Below are positions 6,875 to 14,581 of a stretch of DNA of 23,202 nucleotides, piece after piece (the stretch's first letter is position 1; each line of letters opens with the position of its first letter). The stretch spans positions 1 through 23,202 of the forward strand of contig CAJTMR010000036.1 in the NCBI GenBank assembly GCA_910577325.1, in the 5' to 3' direction. The notes under the pieces are model-generated. The model had not been told where the DNA came from and made no database searches. It saw nothing but the letters and a program-made list of their open reading frames with translations. This stretch comes from an uncultured Parabacteroides sp. Lineage in GTDB: Bacteria; Bacteroidota; Bacteroidia; Bacteroidales; Tannerellaceae. The position numbers and the translations under genes were made by a program.

Positions 6875-6882
6875 TATATTTG
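6875..6882 (+). promoter_or_regulatory. -7 box of gyrB
   Basis: TATATTTG matches TAnnTTTG and lies 51 bp upstream of the gyrB start. No clear -33 TTTG was found 19-21 bp before it. Confidence 0.4.
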
Positions 6883-6933
6883 TTAGCTTTTTTAGACAGA
6901 CAGATAATTACAGATTTTAAACGATAAAGACTC

Positions 6934-8889
6934 ATGAGTGAAGAAATTAAGAATACTTCCACAGGGTACTCTGCTGATAGTATTCAGGTACTTGAAGGGT
7001 TAGAGGCAGTACGTAAAAGACCGTCCATGTATATTGGCGATACCGGCGAGAAAGGCCTCCACCATTTGGTATACGAAGTTGTTGACAACTCCATTGACGA
7101 AGCATTGGCCGGATTTTGTACCCAAGTTGACGTAGTGATAAACGAAGATAACTCCATCTCTGTCACAGATGACGGTCGTGGTATTCCGGTAGATATTCAT
7201 GAGAAAGAAGGCGTGTCAGCGCTTGAAGTCGTATTAACCGTACTCCACGCAGGGGGTAAATTCGACAAAGGCTCTTACAAGGTTTCAGGTGGTTTGCACG
7301 GTGTAGGTGTATCCTGTGTAAACGCACTTTCCACTTACCTGAGAGCTGAAGTCCGCCGAGACGGGAAGGTCCACATGCAAGAATTCTCCTGCGGTAAGCC
7401 GCTCCACTCCATCGAAGTAATCGACAAGACAGATGTGACCGGCACAACCATCCTGTTCAAGCCGGACGGAAGCATCTTCTCCGTAACCGAATATAAATAC
7501 GAGATACTGGCTACACGCTTGCGCGAGCTGGCATTCCTGAATGCCGGCATCACACTTAGCCTGACAGATAAACGCGTCGTGAAAGAAGACGGCAGCTACA
7601 AAGCCGAGATATTCCGTTCGGAAGAAGGTTTAAAAGAGTTTGTCCGCTACATCGACCGTTCCAAAGAACAACTGATTCCGGACGTGATCCATATCGTAAC
7701 GGAAAAGCAAGGAATCCCGGTTGAAGTCGCCATGACTTACAACACGTCATTCAACGAAAGCGTATTTTCGTATGTAAACGATATCAACACCATAGAAGGA
7801 GGTACGCATCTGGCCGGTTTCCGCCGTGGCTTGACCCGTACACTGAAAAAATATGCAGATGACTCCAAACTGCTCGAAAAAGCAAAAGTAGAGATCTCCG
7901 GCGATGACTTCCGCGAAGGTCTGACTGCCGTTATCTCCATCAAGGTGGCAGAACCACAGTTCGAAGGACAAACCAAGACGAAATTGGGAAACAACGAAGT
8001 GACCGGCGCCGTAGACCAAGCCATCGGCGAAGCTTTAGGCTACTACTTGGAAGAACATCCGAAGGAAGCCAAAACCATCGTCGACAAGGTGATCCTGGCA
8101 GCCCAGGCACGCCAAGCAGCCCGCAAGGCACGTGAGTTGGTACAGCGCAAATCGCCGATGACAGGCGGCGGACTTCCCGGCAAGTTGGCAGACTGCTCTT
8201 CAAAGGATGCCGCTCTTTGCGAATTATTCCTCGTCGAAGGGGACTCTGCAGGCGGTACGGCCAAGCAAGGACGTGACCGTAACTTCCAAGCGATCCTGCC
8301 ACTTCGCGGTAAGATTCTGAACGTAGAAAAAGCAATGGACCACAAAGTATTCGAAAGCGAAGAAATCCAAAACATTTTCCGTGCAATGGGAGTCACCATC
8401 GGAACCGAAGAAGATCCGAAAGAATTGAATCTGAGCAAACTGCGATATCACAAGGTAATTATCATGACCGATGCCGATGTGGACGGAAGCCACATTGCCA
8501 CCCTCATCCTTACTTTCTTTTTCCGCCGCATGCGCGCACTGATCGAAAACGGATATGTCTATCTGGCCACTCCACCCCTCTATTTGTGCAAGAAAGGTAA
8601 AGTGGAAGAATATTGCTGGACTGACCAACAACGCCAGGCATTCATCGACAAATATGGCGGCGGTAACGAGAACCAGATCCATACACAGCGATACAAAGGT
8701 TTGGGAGAAATGAATGACCACCAGTTATGGGATACGACCATGAACCCGGAAAACCGTACGCTGAAACAGATCACGATCGACAGCGCTGCCGAAGCAGACC
8801 AGGTATTCGCCATGCTGATGGGTGAAGATGTAGGTCCGCGCCGCGAGTTCATCGAGGAAAATGCAACATACGCAAAGATCGATGCGTAA
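6934..8889 (+). CDS. gyrB: DNA gyrase subunit B
   Basis: A 651-residue GyrB, the ATPase subunit of DNA gyrase that introduces negative supercoils with GyrA. The GHKL ATPase shows EVVDNSIDEA (Glu48, Asn52), VTDDGRGIP and GGLHGVG; the TOPRIM domain has EGDSAGG and the metal motif DADVDGSH, and the end has QRYKGLGEMN. The large insert of the E. coli protein is absent. I prefer GyrB to ParE because the N-terminus (ADSIQVLEGLEAVRKRPSMYIG) and full domain order match gyrase, whereas Bacteroidota ParE has a different opening. It is the target of novobiocin-type inhibitors. It is followed by a 21-bp inverted repeat that may end transcription. Confidence 0.96.
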   Translation: MSEEIKNTSTGYSADSIQVLEGLEAVRKRPSMYIGDTGEKGLHHLVYEVVDNSIDEALAGFCTQVDVVINEDNSISVTDDGRGIPVDIHEKEGVSALEVVLTVLHAGGKFDKGSYKVSGGLHGVGVSCVNALSTYLRAEVRRDGKVHMQEFSCGKPLHSIEVIDKTDVTGTTILFKPDGSIFSVTEYKYEILATRLRELAFLNAGITLSLTDKRVVKEDGSYKAEIFRSEEGLKEFVRYIDRSKEQLIPDVIHIVTEKQGIPVEVAMTYNTSFNESVFSYVNDINTIEGGTHLAGFRRGLTRTLKKYADDSKLLEKAKVEISGDDFREGLTAVISIKVAEPQFEGQTKTKLGNNEVTGAVDQAIGEALGYYLEEHPKEAKTIVDKVILAAQARQAARKARELVQRKSPMTGGGLPGKLADCSSKDAALCELFLVEGDSAGGTAKQGRDRNFQAILPLRGKILNVEKAMDHKVFESEEIQNIFRAMGVTIGTEEDPKELNLSKLRYHKVIIMTDADVDGSHIATLILTFFFRRMRALIENGYVYLATPPLYLCKKGKVEEYCWTDQQRQAFIDKYGGGNENQIHTQRYKGLGEMNDHQLWDTTMNPENRTLKQITIDSAAEADQVFAMLMGEDVGPRREFIEENATYAKIDA

Positions 8890-8897
8890 AGATTTCT

Positions 8898-8948
8898 GAT
8901 TTATAATTTATGATTTATTACCGGTGTATAAATCATAAATTATAAATC
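8898..8948. repeat. Perfect 21-bp AT-rich inverted repeat
   Basis: Arms at 8898-8918 and 8928-8948 are exact reverse complements around a 9-base loop TACCGGTGT. The unit ATAAATCATAAAT (8928-8940) is repeated directly at 8956-8968, right before the next start codon. The whole gyrB-8971 spacer is built from these units. It could act as a terminator or a cruciform; no T-run follows either arm. Confidence 0.8.
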
Positions 8949-8970
8949 ACAATTCATAAATCATAAATAC

Positions 8971-10749
8971 ATGAAGTTCCGTCATCCGAATTTAAAGGCC
9001 CTCTACAAAGAAGTAGATCATTATGTTCCGAAAAAAGAAAGTCTTCAACCTCCCCGCATAGGAATATCCGCCAATAGGAAAGACGGGCTTTCCTGTATAG
9101 CTGAGACCTATGTGCAGGCAGTACTGAAAGCCGGCGGTGCTCCGGTGCTGGTCCCGGTCATTACGGATATCGAAGCGTTGACTGCGATCGTGAACGGGCT
9201 GGACGGACTGGTCATGAGCGGTGGTGGCGACATCAACCCGCTTTACATACAGGAAGAACCGATTCCCGCCCTGCAGGATGTGGATACCTACCGGGATGAA
9301 TATGATCTGATATTGCTCCGCTTGGCGACCAACCGCCAATTGCCGGTCATGGGGATATGCCGCGGCCACCAGATACTGAACGTCGCATTCGGCGGCGGCG
9401 TATATCAGGATATCCATACCCAACACAATCAAAAGCTATTGAAACACAGCCAGACGCTTCCCCGCGAACAAGCATCCCATTCCGTCACGTTGAACGAGGC
9501 TCCCTCAAAACTCCGTACCATGCTGGACGGTGAAAAAGGACTTTTGGTCAACTCTTTCCATCACCAGGCAATCAAAGAACCGGCTCCGGAATTCGTCGCT
9601 ACGGCAACAGCTCCCGATGGGATCAACGAAGCGATGGAACATCCTGAAAAAGAAATATTCAGCGTCCAGTGGCATCCCGAAGCGATGGCTGCCAACGACG
9701 ATGAACAGATGTTGAAACTTTTCAGGCATCATGTCGAATCGTCCCGTCTGTTCAAAGAAGCCAAACACATCCATCACCGGAACGTGACACTCGACTCCCA
9801 TACCGATACCCCGATGATCTTTCCGGGTGAATTCAACATCGGATTGAAAGAAGGCGGCAAGGTGAACCTCCCTTTCATGGAAGAGGGGCTGATAGATGCG
9901 GCGATCATGGTCGCCTATATCCCACAGGGGCCGAGAGACGACGTTTCACTGCTGAAAGCAACCGATTTCGCCATGAACCGTTTGCAGGAAATACACCGGC
10001 AAATGGAGTTGAACCGTACCCGCATGTGTATCGCCTACACGCCGCAAGAAGTTCACGTGCTGAAAGCTGCCGGAAAGAAAGCGATCATGTTAGGTGTGGA
10101 AAACGGATATGCGATCGGCAAAGATATCGAGAACATCGCCCGTTTCAGGGAAATGGGTGTTTCCTATATTACCCTATGCCACAACGGAAGCAACGACATT
10201 TGCGACTCGGCAAGAGGCAACGCGGAATGGAACGGACTCAGCCCCTTCGGAAAAGAAGTCGTCCGTAAAATGAATGAGACAGGTGTACTGGTCGATATCT
10301 CGCATGCCGCCGAAAGTACATTTTATGACGCACTCGAGACAAGCTCCTACCCGATCATCGCCTCCCACTCTTCCGCCCGTGCCCTTTGCAACCATCCGCG
10401 CAACCTGACGGACGAACAACTGAAAGCGCTCGCCGAGCAAGGCGGTGTCGTACAGATCTGCCTCTACAAAGGGTTTATCAACGAAGAAGCCGAAAAAGCA
10501 TCTTTGAGCGATGCGATCCGACATATCAACCATATCGTAGACCTGATCGGAATCCACCATGTCGGGATCGGTTCCGACTTCGACGGCGATGGCGAACTGA
10601 TCGGATGCCGGGCAAGCAATGAACTGATAAACATCACGATGCGTCTTTTAAAAGAAGGATATACTGAAAACGATATTGCCAAGATATGGGGAGGGAACCT
10701 GCTACGTGTGATGAACAAAGCGCAATCCGCTCCCGTTAACTCCTTATAA
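8971..10749 (+). CDS. Fused class I glutamine amidotransferase (C26) / M19 membrane-dipeptidase-type protein
   Basis: A 592-residue two-domain enzyme. Residues 28-255 are a PuuD-like gamma-glutamyl hydrolase: nucleophile Cys130 in GICRGHQ, with His235 and Glu237 in SVQWHPE. Residues 270-585 are an M19 (renal dipeptidase) barrel with all expected zinc-site residues: His277 and Asp279 (DSHTDT), Glu377 (GVENGY), His445 (DISHAA), His466 (ASHSSA) and Asp536 (GSDFDG). Family knowledge says the first domain removes gamma-linked glutamate and the second splits dipeptides such as Cys-Gly. No signal peptide is seen, so both act in the cytoplasm. The ORF is continuous with no frameshift. It is 13 bp from the glutaminyl cyclase gene and leads an operon with it and sufE. 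The natural substrate is not known; a gamma-glutamyl tripeptide such as glutathione is a sensible candidate. Confidence 0.9.
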   Translation: MKFRHPNLKALYKEVDHYVPKKESLQPPRIGISANRKDGLSCIAETYVQAVLKAGGAPVLVPVITDIEALTAIVNGLDGLVMSGGGDINPLYIQEEPIPALQDVDTYRDEYDLILLRLATNRQLPVMGICRGHQILNVAFGGGVYQDIHTQHNQKLLKHSQTLPREQASHSVTLNEAPSKLRTMLDGEKGLLVNSFHHQAIKEPAPEFVATATAPDGINEAMEHPEKEIFSVQWHPEAMAANDDEQMLKLFRHHVESSRLFKEAKHIHHRNVTLDSHTDTPMIFPGEFNIGLKEGGKVNLPFMEEGLIDAAIMVAYIPQGPRDDVSLLKATDFAMNRLQEIHRQMELNRTRMCIAYTPQEVHVLKAAGKKAIMLGVENGYAIGKDIENIARFREMGVSYITLCHNGSNDICDSARGNAEWNGLSPFGKEVVRKMNETGVLVDISHAAESTFYDALETSSYPIIASHSSARALCNHPRNLTDEQLKALAEQGGVVQICLYKGFINEEAEKASLSDAIRHINHIVDLIGIHHVGIGSDFDGDGELIGCRASNELINITMRLLKEGYTENDIAKIWGGNLLRVMNKAQSAPVNSL

Positions 10750-10762
10750 TAAACGACAAGAT

Positions 10763-11761
10763 ATGACTAAACTGATTTTATTATTATTCTCCATGACCCT
10801 GTTCTCATGCGGTCAAAAAGGGGCCGGCAAGACAGCGGCTCCCGTCACGGAAGTGAAGAAAGCTCCGGCTACAGCCGCTCCATCTTTCGATGCAGACAGT
10901 GCTTACGCTTATGTCGATAAACAAGTATCATTCGGCTACCGTATTCCGAACACCCCCGCCCATAAGGCTTGCGGCAATTATCTGGCATACGAGCTGAAAC
11001 GCTTCGGGGCACAGGTCTATGAACAGGAAGCTACACTTACGGCATACAACGGAACTCCGTTGGAATCGCGCAACATCATCGGTTCTTTCAATCCCGACAA
11101 AGACAAACGCATCTTGCTTTTCGCCCATTGGGATACACGCCCTTATTCGGACCATGATCCTGATCCTGCCAACCACAAGAAACCGTTGGATGGCGCCGAT
11201 GATGGCGCAAGCGGCGTAGGCGTCTTGTTGGAGATTGCCCGCCAAATAGGAATGAAAGCTCCCGAAGTAGGGGTAGACATCATCTTCTTTGATGCCGAAG
11301 ATTACGGGACACCCGAATTTGCAAAAGACAGGTACAACGACACGAGCGACACCTGGTGTCTCGGTAGCCGCTTCTGGGGAAAGAACCCGCACAAACCGGG
11401 CTACAAAGCCGAGTTCGGTATTCTGCTCGACATGGTCGGAGCCAAAGATGCGGTCTTCTATAAAGAATATATTTCGATGAAATATGCCGCCCGTTATGTG
11501 GATGAAGTGTGGGAAGCAGCCCGTAACTTAGGGTATGGCAAATATTTCATCAACGCAAATGGCGGGGGCGTGACAGACGATCATGAGGCGGTCATTGAAG
11601 AGACAGGCATTCCTTGCCTGGACATCATCAACTATGATCCGAACTCGGACAAAGGTTTCCGCGACCATTGGCATACGCAGAACGACAACATGGGAAACAT
11701 AGACAAAAACGTACTGAAAGCTGTCGGCCAGACAGTACTCGAAGTTGTATATAACAGATAA
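10763..11761 (+). CDS. Glutaminyl-peptide cyclotransferase-like lipoprotein (M28 fold)
   Basis: A 332-residue lipoprotein with lipobox LFSC (Cys16). After a Pro/Ala/Lys linker comes an M28-type zinc domain with motifs of the mammalian-like glutaminyl cyclases known from Porphyromonas and relatives: FAHWDTRPYSD, GADDGASGVG (Asp147), FFDAEDYG (Glu179 as general base, Asp180 as metal ligand) and DHWHTQNDNMGNID (His304). These residues correspond to the single-zinc site of glutaminyl cyclases, where bacterial forms have Asp in place of the human Glu ligand. The enzyme would turn N-terminal Gln of exported proteins into pyroglutamate in the periplasm. An M28 aminopeptidase is the alternative but fits the WHTxxDNxxN motif less well. 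It is the second gene of the operon. Confidence 0.85.
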   Translation: MTKLILLLFSMTLFSCGQKGAGKTAAPVTEVKKAPATAAPSFDADSAYAYVDKQVSFGYRIPNTPAHKACGNYLAYELKRFGAQVYEQEATLTAYNGTPLESRNIIGSFNPDKDKRILLFAHWDTRPYSDHDPDPANHKKPLDGADDGASGVGVLLEIARQIGMKAPEVGVDIIFFDAEDYGTPEFAKDRYNDTSDTWCLGSRFWGKNPHKPGYKAEFGILLDMVGAKDAVFYKEYISMKYAARYVDEVWEAARNLGYGKYFINANGGGVTDDHEAVIEETGIPCLDIINYDPNSDKGFRDHWHTQNDNMGNIDKNVLKAVGQTVLEVVYNR

Positions 11762-11776
11762 AAAGATAGAAAAGCA

Positions 11777-12205
11777 ATGACAATCAATGAACTTCAAGAC
11801 AATGTCATCGAAGAGTTTGCAGACTTCGATGACTGGATGGACAAGTATGCGTTACTGATAGACTTGGGTAACTCGCTTCCCCCTTTGGAGGAAAAGTATA
11901 AAACAGAAAGCAACCTGATCGAAGGTTGCCAGAGCCGTGTCTGGTTGCAGGCGGATTACGCGGATGGCAAGATCCAGTTCAAAGGCGAGAGCGATGCGGT
12001 AATCGTCAAAGGGATCGTCTCTTTGCTGATCAGTATCCTGTCCGACCATACCCCGCAGGAAATACTGGATGCAGACCTTTATTTCATTGAAAAGATCGGC
12101 CTGAAAGAGCATCTCAGCCCGACCCGTTCGAACGGTCTGGTGGCTATGGTCAAGCAGATGCGCATGTACGCGCTGGCATTCCGTACCAAGGAACAGCAAG
12201 GGTGA
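11777..12205 (+). CDS. sufE: SufE-family cysteine desulfuration protein
   Basis: A 142-residue SufE, which accepts persulfide sulfur from the cysteine desulfurase SufS and passes it to the SufBCD scaffold for Fe-S cluster assembly. The active Cys51 is in the signature NLIEGCQSRVW, and the C-terminal half contains the family stretch LSPTRSNGLVAMVKQM. It starts 15 bp after the glutaminyl cyclase gene, so it is likely translated from the same mRNA. Its partner sufS lies about 1 kb downstream on the other strand, and sufBCD are not in this window. A 15-bp hairpin follows. Confidence 0.93.
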   Translation: MTINELQDNVIEEFADFDDWMDKYALLIDLGNSLPPLEEKYKTESNLIEGCQSRVWLQADYADGKIQFKGESDAVIVKGIVSLLISILSDHTPQEILDADLYFIEKIGLKEHLSPTRSNGLVAMVKQMRMYALAFRTKEQQG

Positions 12206-12210
12206 TTTCT

Positions 12211-12248
12211 AACACACCTATGTTTTGAATGCGAAACATAGGTGTGTT
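12211..12248. terminator. 15-bp perfect hairpin between sufE and rnhB
   Basis: AACACACCTATGTTT (12211-12225) pairs exactly with AAACATAGGTGTGTT (12234-12248) around an 8-nt loop. It sits 5 bp after the sufE stop codon and faces the convergent rnhB. There is no T-run on either side, so it may serve as an mRNA 3'-end stabiliser or a non-canonical bidirectional terminator. Confidence 0.65.
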
Positions 12249-12325
12249 GAAATCAAAGCATATATGTTTTAAAAAGACAACCTTGCAATGACTGCTTGTA
12301 GAGAAGGGAACAAGCAACTTCTCCC

Positions 12326-12925
12326 TCAGAACTTCAGCTCCAACTGCTCCGGCAGCAAGGTAAAGGTCTTACGATGATACGGGGTTATTCCACATTCCCG
12401 GATAGCTTCACGATGGACTTTTGTGGGATAGCCCTTGTTCTCCTTCCAATGATAGGCCGGATATTCCAGGTCGAGACTGTCCATATAATCGTCACGATAG
12501 GTTTTCGCCAAGATGGAAGCGGCGGCAATACTCAGATATTTACCATCCCCTTTCACAACTGTCGTATGCTTGATATCGGGATAGGGAGTGAAGCGGTTCC
12601 CATCGATCAGAAGATGTTCCGGTTTGACCTTCAACCCATCAATTGCCCGGTGCATGGCAAGGAAAGAGGCTTTCAATATATTGATCTTGTCGATTTCTTC
12701 GGGCGTAACGATGCCGACAGCCCAAGCAATCGCCTCCCGCTCGATAACCGGACGGAGCGCATAGCGTTTCTTTTCGCTCAACTGTTTGCTGTCGTTCAAG
12801 TCTTCATTATGAAAATCAGGAGGAAGGATAACTGCTGCGGCATAAACCGATCCCGCCAAACATCCACGACCGGCCTCATCACAGCCGGCTTCCATACGAT
12901 TTGCTTCTAAGTAGGGTAATAACAT
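12326..12925 (-). CDS. rnhB: Ribonuclease HII
   Basis: A 199-residue RNase HII, which cuts the RNA strand of RNA-DNA hybrids and removes misincorporated ribonucleotides. The catalytic signature is AGCDEAGRG (Asp16, Glu17), with LLIDGNR (Asp108) and the region ILAKTYRDD (Asp145) supplying the remaining acidic residues; ends in YHRKTF. The length is normal. The start is ATG 12925, only 2 bp after the TAA of a toxin remnant on the same strand, so translation may be coupled to it. The toxin remnant also supplies the purine-rich stretch AAAGAAG upstream. Confidence 0.94.
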   Translation of the reverse strand: MLLPYLEANRMEAGCDEAGRGCLAGSVYAAAVILPPDFHNEDLNDSKQLSEKKRYALRPVIEREAIAWAVGIVTPEEIDKINILKASFLAMHRAIDGLKVKPEHLLIDGNRFTPYPDIKHTTVVKGDGKYLSIAAASILAKTYRDDYMDSLDLEYPAYHWKENKGYPTKVHREAIRECGITPYHRKTFTLLPEQLELKF

Positions 12926-12927
12926 GG

Positions 12928-13092
12928 TTAATCAACTTCTTTCATCAAATCCATCAAATGACAAGGATCTTGTCTGCAATCCCACAACAGATGGATATAA
13001 ATATAATCTTCTTCAACAGTGTAAATAATCTTATTATGCTTAAAAAGCCTACTCGACCGAATCTCCATTTCGGACGTTTCAGTTCCTGCTTT
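12928..13092 (-). pseudogene. RelE/ParE-family toxin, C-terminal remnant
   Basis: The 54-residue open segment ends SSRLFKHNKIIYTVEEDYIY, then IHLLWDCRQDPCHL. This closely resembles the C-terminus of Bacteroidota type II toxins of the RelE/ParE superfamily, whose last strand carries the IIYxVEExxIxIxxLWDxRQ pattern. The N-terminal half and any antitoxin are missing; the frame is closed upstream by TGA at 13093-13095. An internal ATG at 13068 could start a 46-residue product. Its stop lies 2 bp before rnhB. Probably inactive. Confidence 0.65.
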
Positions 13093-13183
13093 TCAATCCT
13101 GAGCAACTTACGGGCAAGAGCTTCCATATAAGGTAGATCACCACTGCAATAATCGTCAGCGAGACCGGATATTTCTTCAGATA
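13079..13183 (-). pseudogene. Possible VanZ-like gene fragment
   Basis: A minus-strand frame reads YLKKYPVSLTIIAVVIYL, like the first membrane segment of VanZ-family proteins of Bacteroidota, then runs without similarity into the toxin remnant in another frame. No start codon is in frame. It appears to be a deletion junction joining the start of one gene to the end of another just downstream of sufS. The identification rests on about 18 residues. Confidence 0.35.
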
Positions 13184-13214
13184 AATAACATCATAATTGC
13201 TGTTCCCAATAAAT

Positions 13215-14429
13215 TCAGAACATCTTCCGCACCCGTTCGATACCGGCGGCAAATGTATCTATTTCTTCTTTTGTATTATAGAACGAGAAGGAGGCGCGAA
13301 CAGTTCCCTCGATACCTAAATCCTGCATCAGCGGCTGGGCACAATGATGTCCGGTACGGACTGCGATGCCCAGACGGTCCAACAGCATTCCCATGTCATA
13401 ATGATGGATATCACCAACTAAAAAAGAAAGCACCGCCCCTTTATGATCGGCCTGCCCGAAAATACGCATGCCGTCGATCGCGTTCAGCCTATCGGTAGCA
13501 TAGCGAAGCAGTCCGTCTTCATAGGCCGCGATATTGTCCATGCCCAAACGGCCGACATAACGCAGAGCTTCTGCCAAAGCCGTACTTCCGATATAATCCG
13601 GCGTCCCGGCTTCAAACTTGAAAGGCAGTTCGTTGAAAGTCGTCTTTTCAAAAGATACGGAAGCAATCATCTCCCCTCCTCCTTGATACGGAGGTAACTT
13701 ATCCAGCCATTCCTCCTTGCCATACAGGACACCTATGCCGGTAGGACCATACACCTTATGACCGGAGAAAACATAGAACTCGGCATCCAGATCCTGCACA
13801 TCCACTTTCAGATGGGGAACGGCCTGTGCCCCGTCGATCAGCACCGGAACTTCATGACTATGTGCTTCCTCGACGATCTCCTTTACCGGATTGATCGTAC
13901 CGAGCACATTCGACACGTGTGCAACCGAAACAAGTTTCGTCCGTTCGGAGAAAAGACTGCGGAATGTGTCCATACACAATTCGCCTTTCTCATTCATCGG
14001 GATCACTTTCAGCGTGATCCCTTTGCGGGCCGCTTGTATCTGCCAAGGAACGATATTGGAATGGTGTTCCATCACCGAAACGATCACTTCGTCGCCAGCC
14101 GACATGCATTCGTCGGTAAAACTGGAAGCGATCAGGTTGATCGCCTCTGTCGTCCCACGCGTGAAAATAATCTCGTCGGACGAGCGGGCGTTCAGGAATT
14201 GCTGCACGGTCTTACGTGCTTCTTCATGCGCTTCCGTCGCCGCCTGGCTCAGGAAATGAACGCCACGGTGAATATTGGCATTCACATTATAGTAACCGCT
14301 CTCGATCTTCTCCACCACACAACGCGGCTTCTGGGTCGTCGCCCCATTGTCGAAATAAATAAGCGGTTTATCGTATATCTTATGATCCAGAATCGGAAAA
14401 TCCTTCCGGATAGACTGCACATCTAACAT
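13215..14429 (-). CDS. sufS: Cysteine desulfurase SufS
   Basis: A 404-residue class V PLP enzyme that takes sulfur from L-cysteine for Fe-S assembly and hands it to SufE. The PLP lysine is Lys225 in FSGHKVYGPTG, and the persulfide cysteine is Cys363 in RTGHHCAQPL, the short-loop SufS type rather than IscS. Motifs YFDNGATTQKP, EHHSN and DGAQAVPH are in place. The start ATG 14429 is preceded by an exact -7 box (14462-14469). It stands alone: sufBCD are not adjacent, and its partner sufE is in a different operon on the opposite strand. Confidence 0.95.
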   Translation of the reverse strand: MLDVQSIRKDFPILDHKIYDKPLIYFDNGATTQKPRCVVEKIESGYYNVNANIHRGVHFLSQAATEAHEEARKTVQQFLNARSSDEIIFTRGTTEAINLIASSFTDECMSAGDEVIVSVMEHHSNIVPWQIQAARKGITLKVIPMNEKGELCMDTFRSLFSERTKLVSVAHVSNVLGTINPVKEIVEEAHSHEVPVLIDGAQAVPHLKVDVQDLDAEFYVFSGHKVYGPTGIGVLYGKEEWLDKLPPYQGGGEMIASVSFEKTTFNELPFKFEAGTPDYIGSTALAEALRYVGRLGMDNIAAYEDGLLRYATDRLNAIDGMRIFGQADHKGAVLSFLVGDIHHYDMGMLLDRLGIAVRTGHHCAQPLMQDLGIEGTVRASFSFYNTKEEIDTFAAGIERVRKMF

Positions 14430-14461
14430 AACTGTAACTATTTAACTTATATAACAAGCGT

Positions 14462-14469
14462 CAAAGATA
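14462..14469 (-). promoter_or_regulatory. -7 box of sufS
   Basis: The minus strand reads TATCTTTG, matching TAnnTTTG, 32 bp before the start codon. A TTTG upstream is spaced at 14 bp, shorter than usual. Confidence 0.5.
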
Positions 14470-14517
14470 GTATGTTTATTGGTCAAATAATACTATTTCT
14501 TTTGAAAGAAAAAAAAA

Positions 14518-14549
14518 CTGTTACTTTTCCCTTGATGGAAAAGTAACAG
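14518..14549 (-). terminator. Terminator of the GH20 transcript
   Basis: CTGTTACTTTTCC (14518-14530) pairs exactly with GGAAAAGTAACAG (14537-14549), giving a 13-bp stem with a 6-nt loop. On the minus strand it is followed by a run of nine Ts (14509-14517), a classic Rho-independent terminator for transcripts coming from the hexosaminidase gene, just ahead of the sufS promoter. Confidence 0.85.
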
Positions 14550-14581
14550 ATAAATCATTATTTATACCATTTTATTTTTAT

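Noticed and set aside
12374..12910. Plus-strand 178-residue open frame opposite rnhB
   Set aside because: Antisense shadow of a clear RNase HII gene with full catalytic motifs; no family resemblance of its own.
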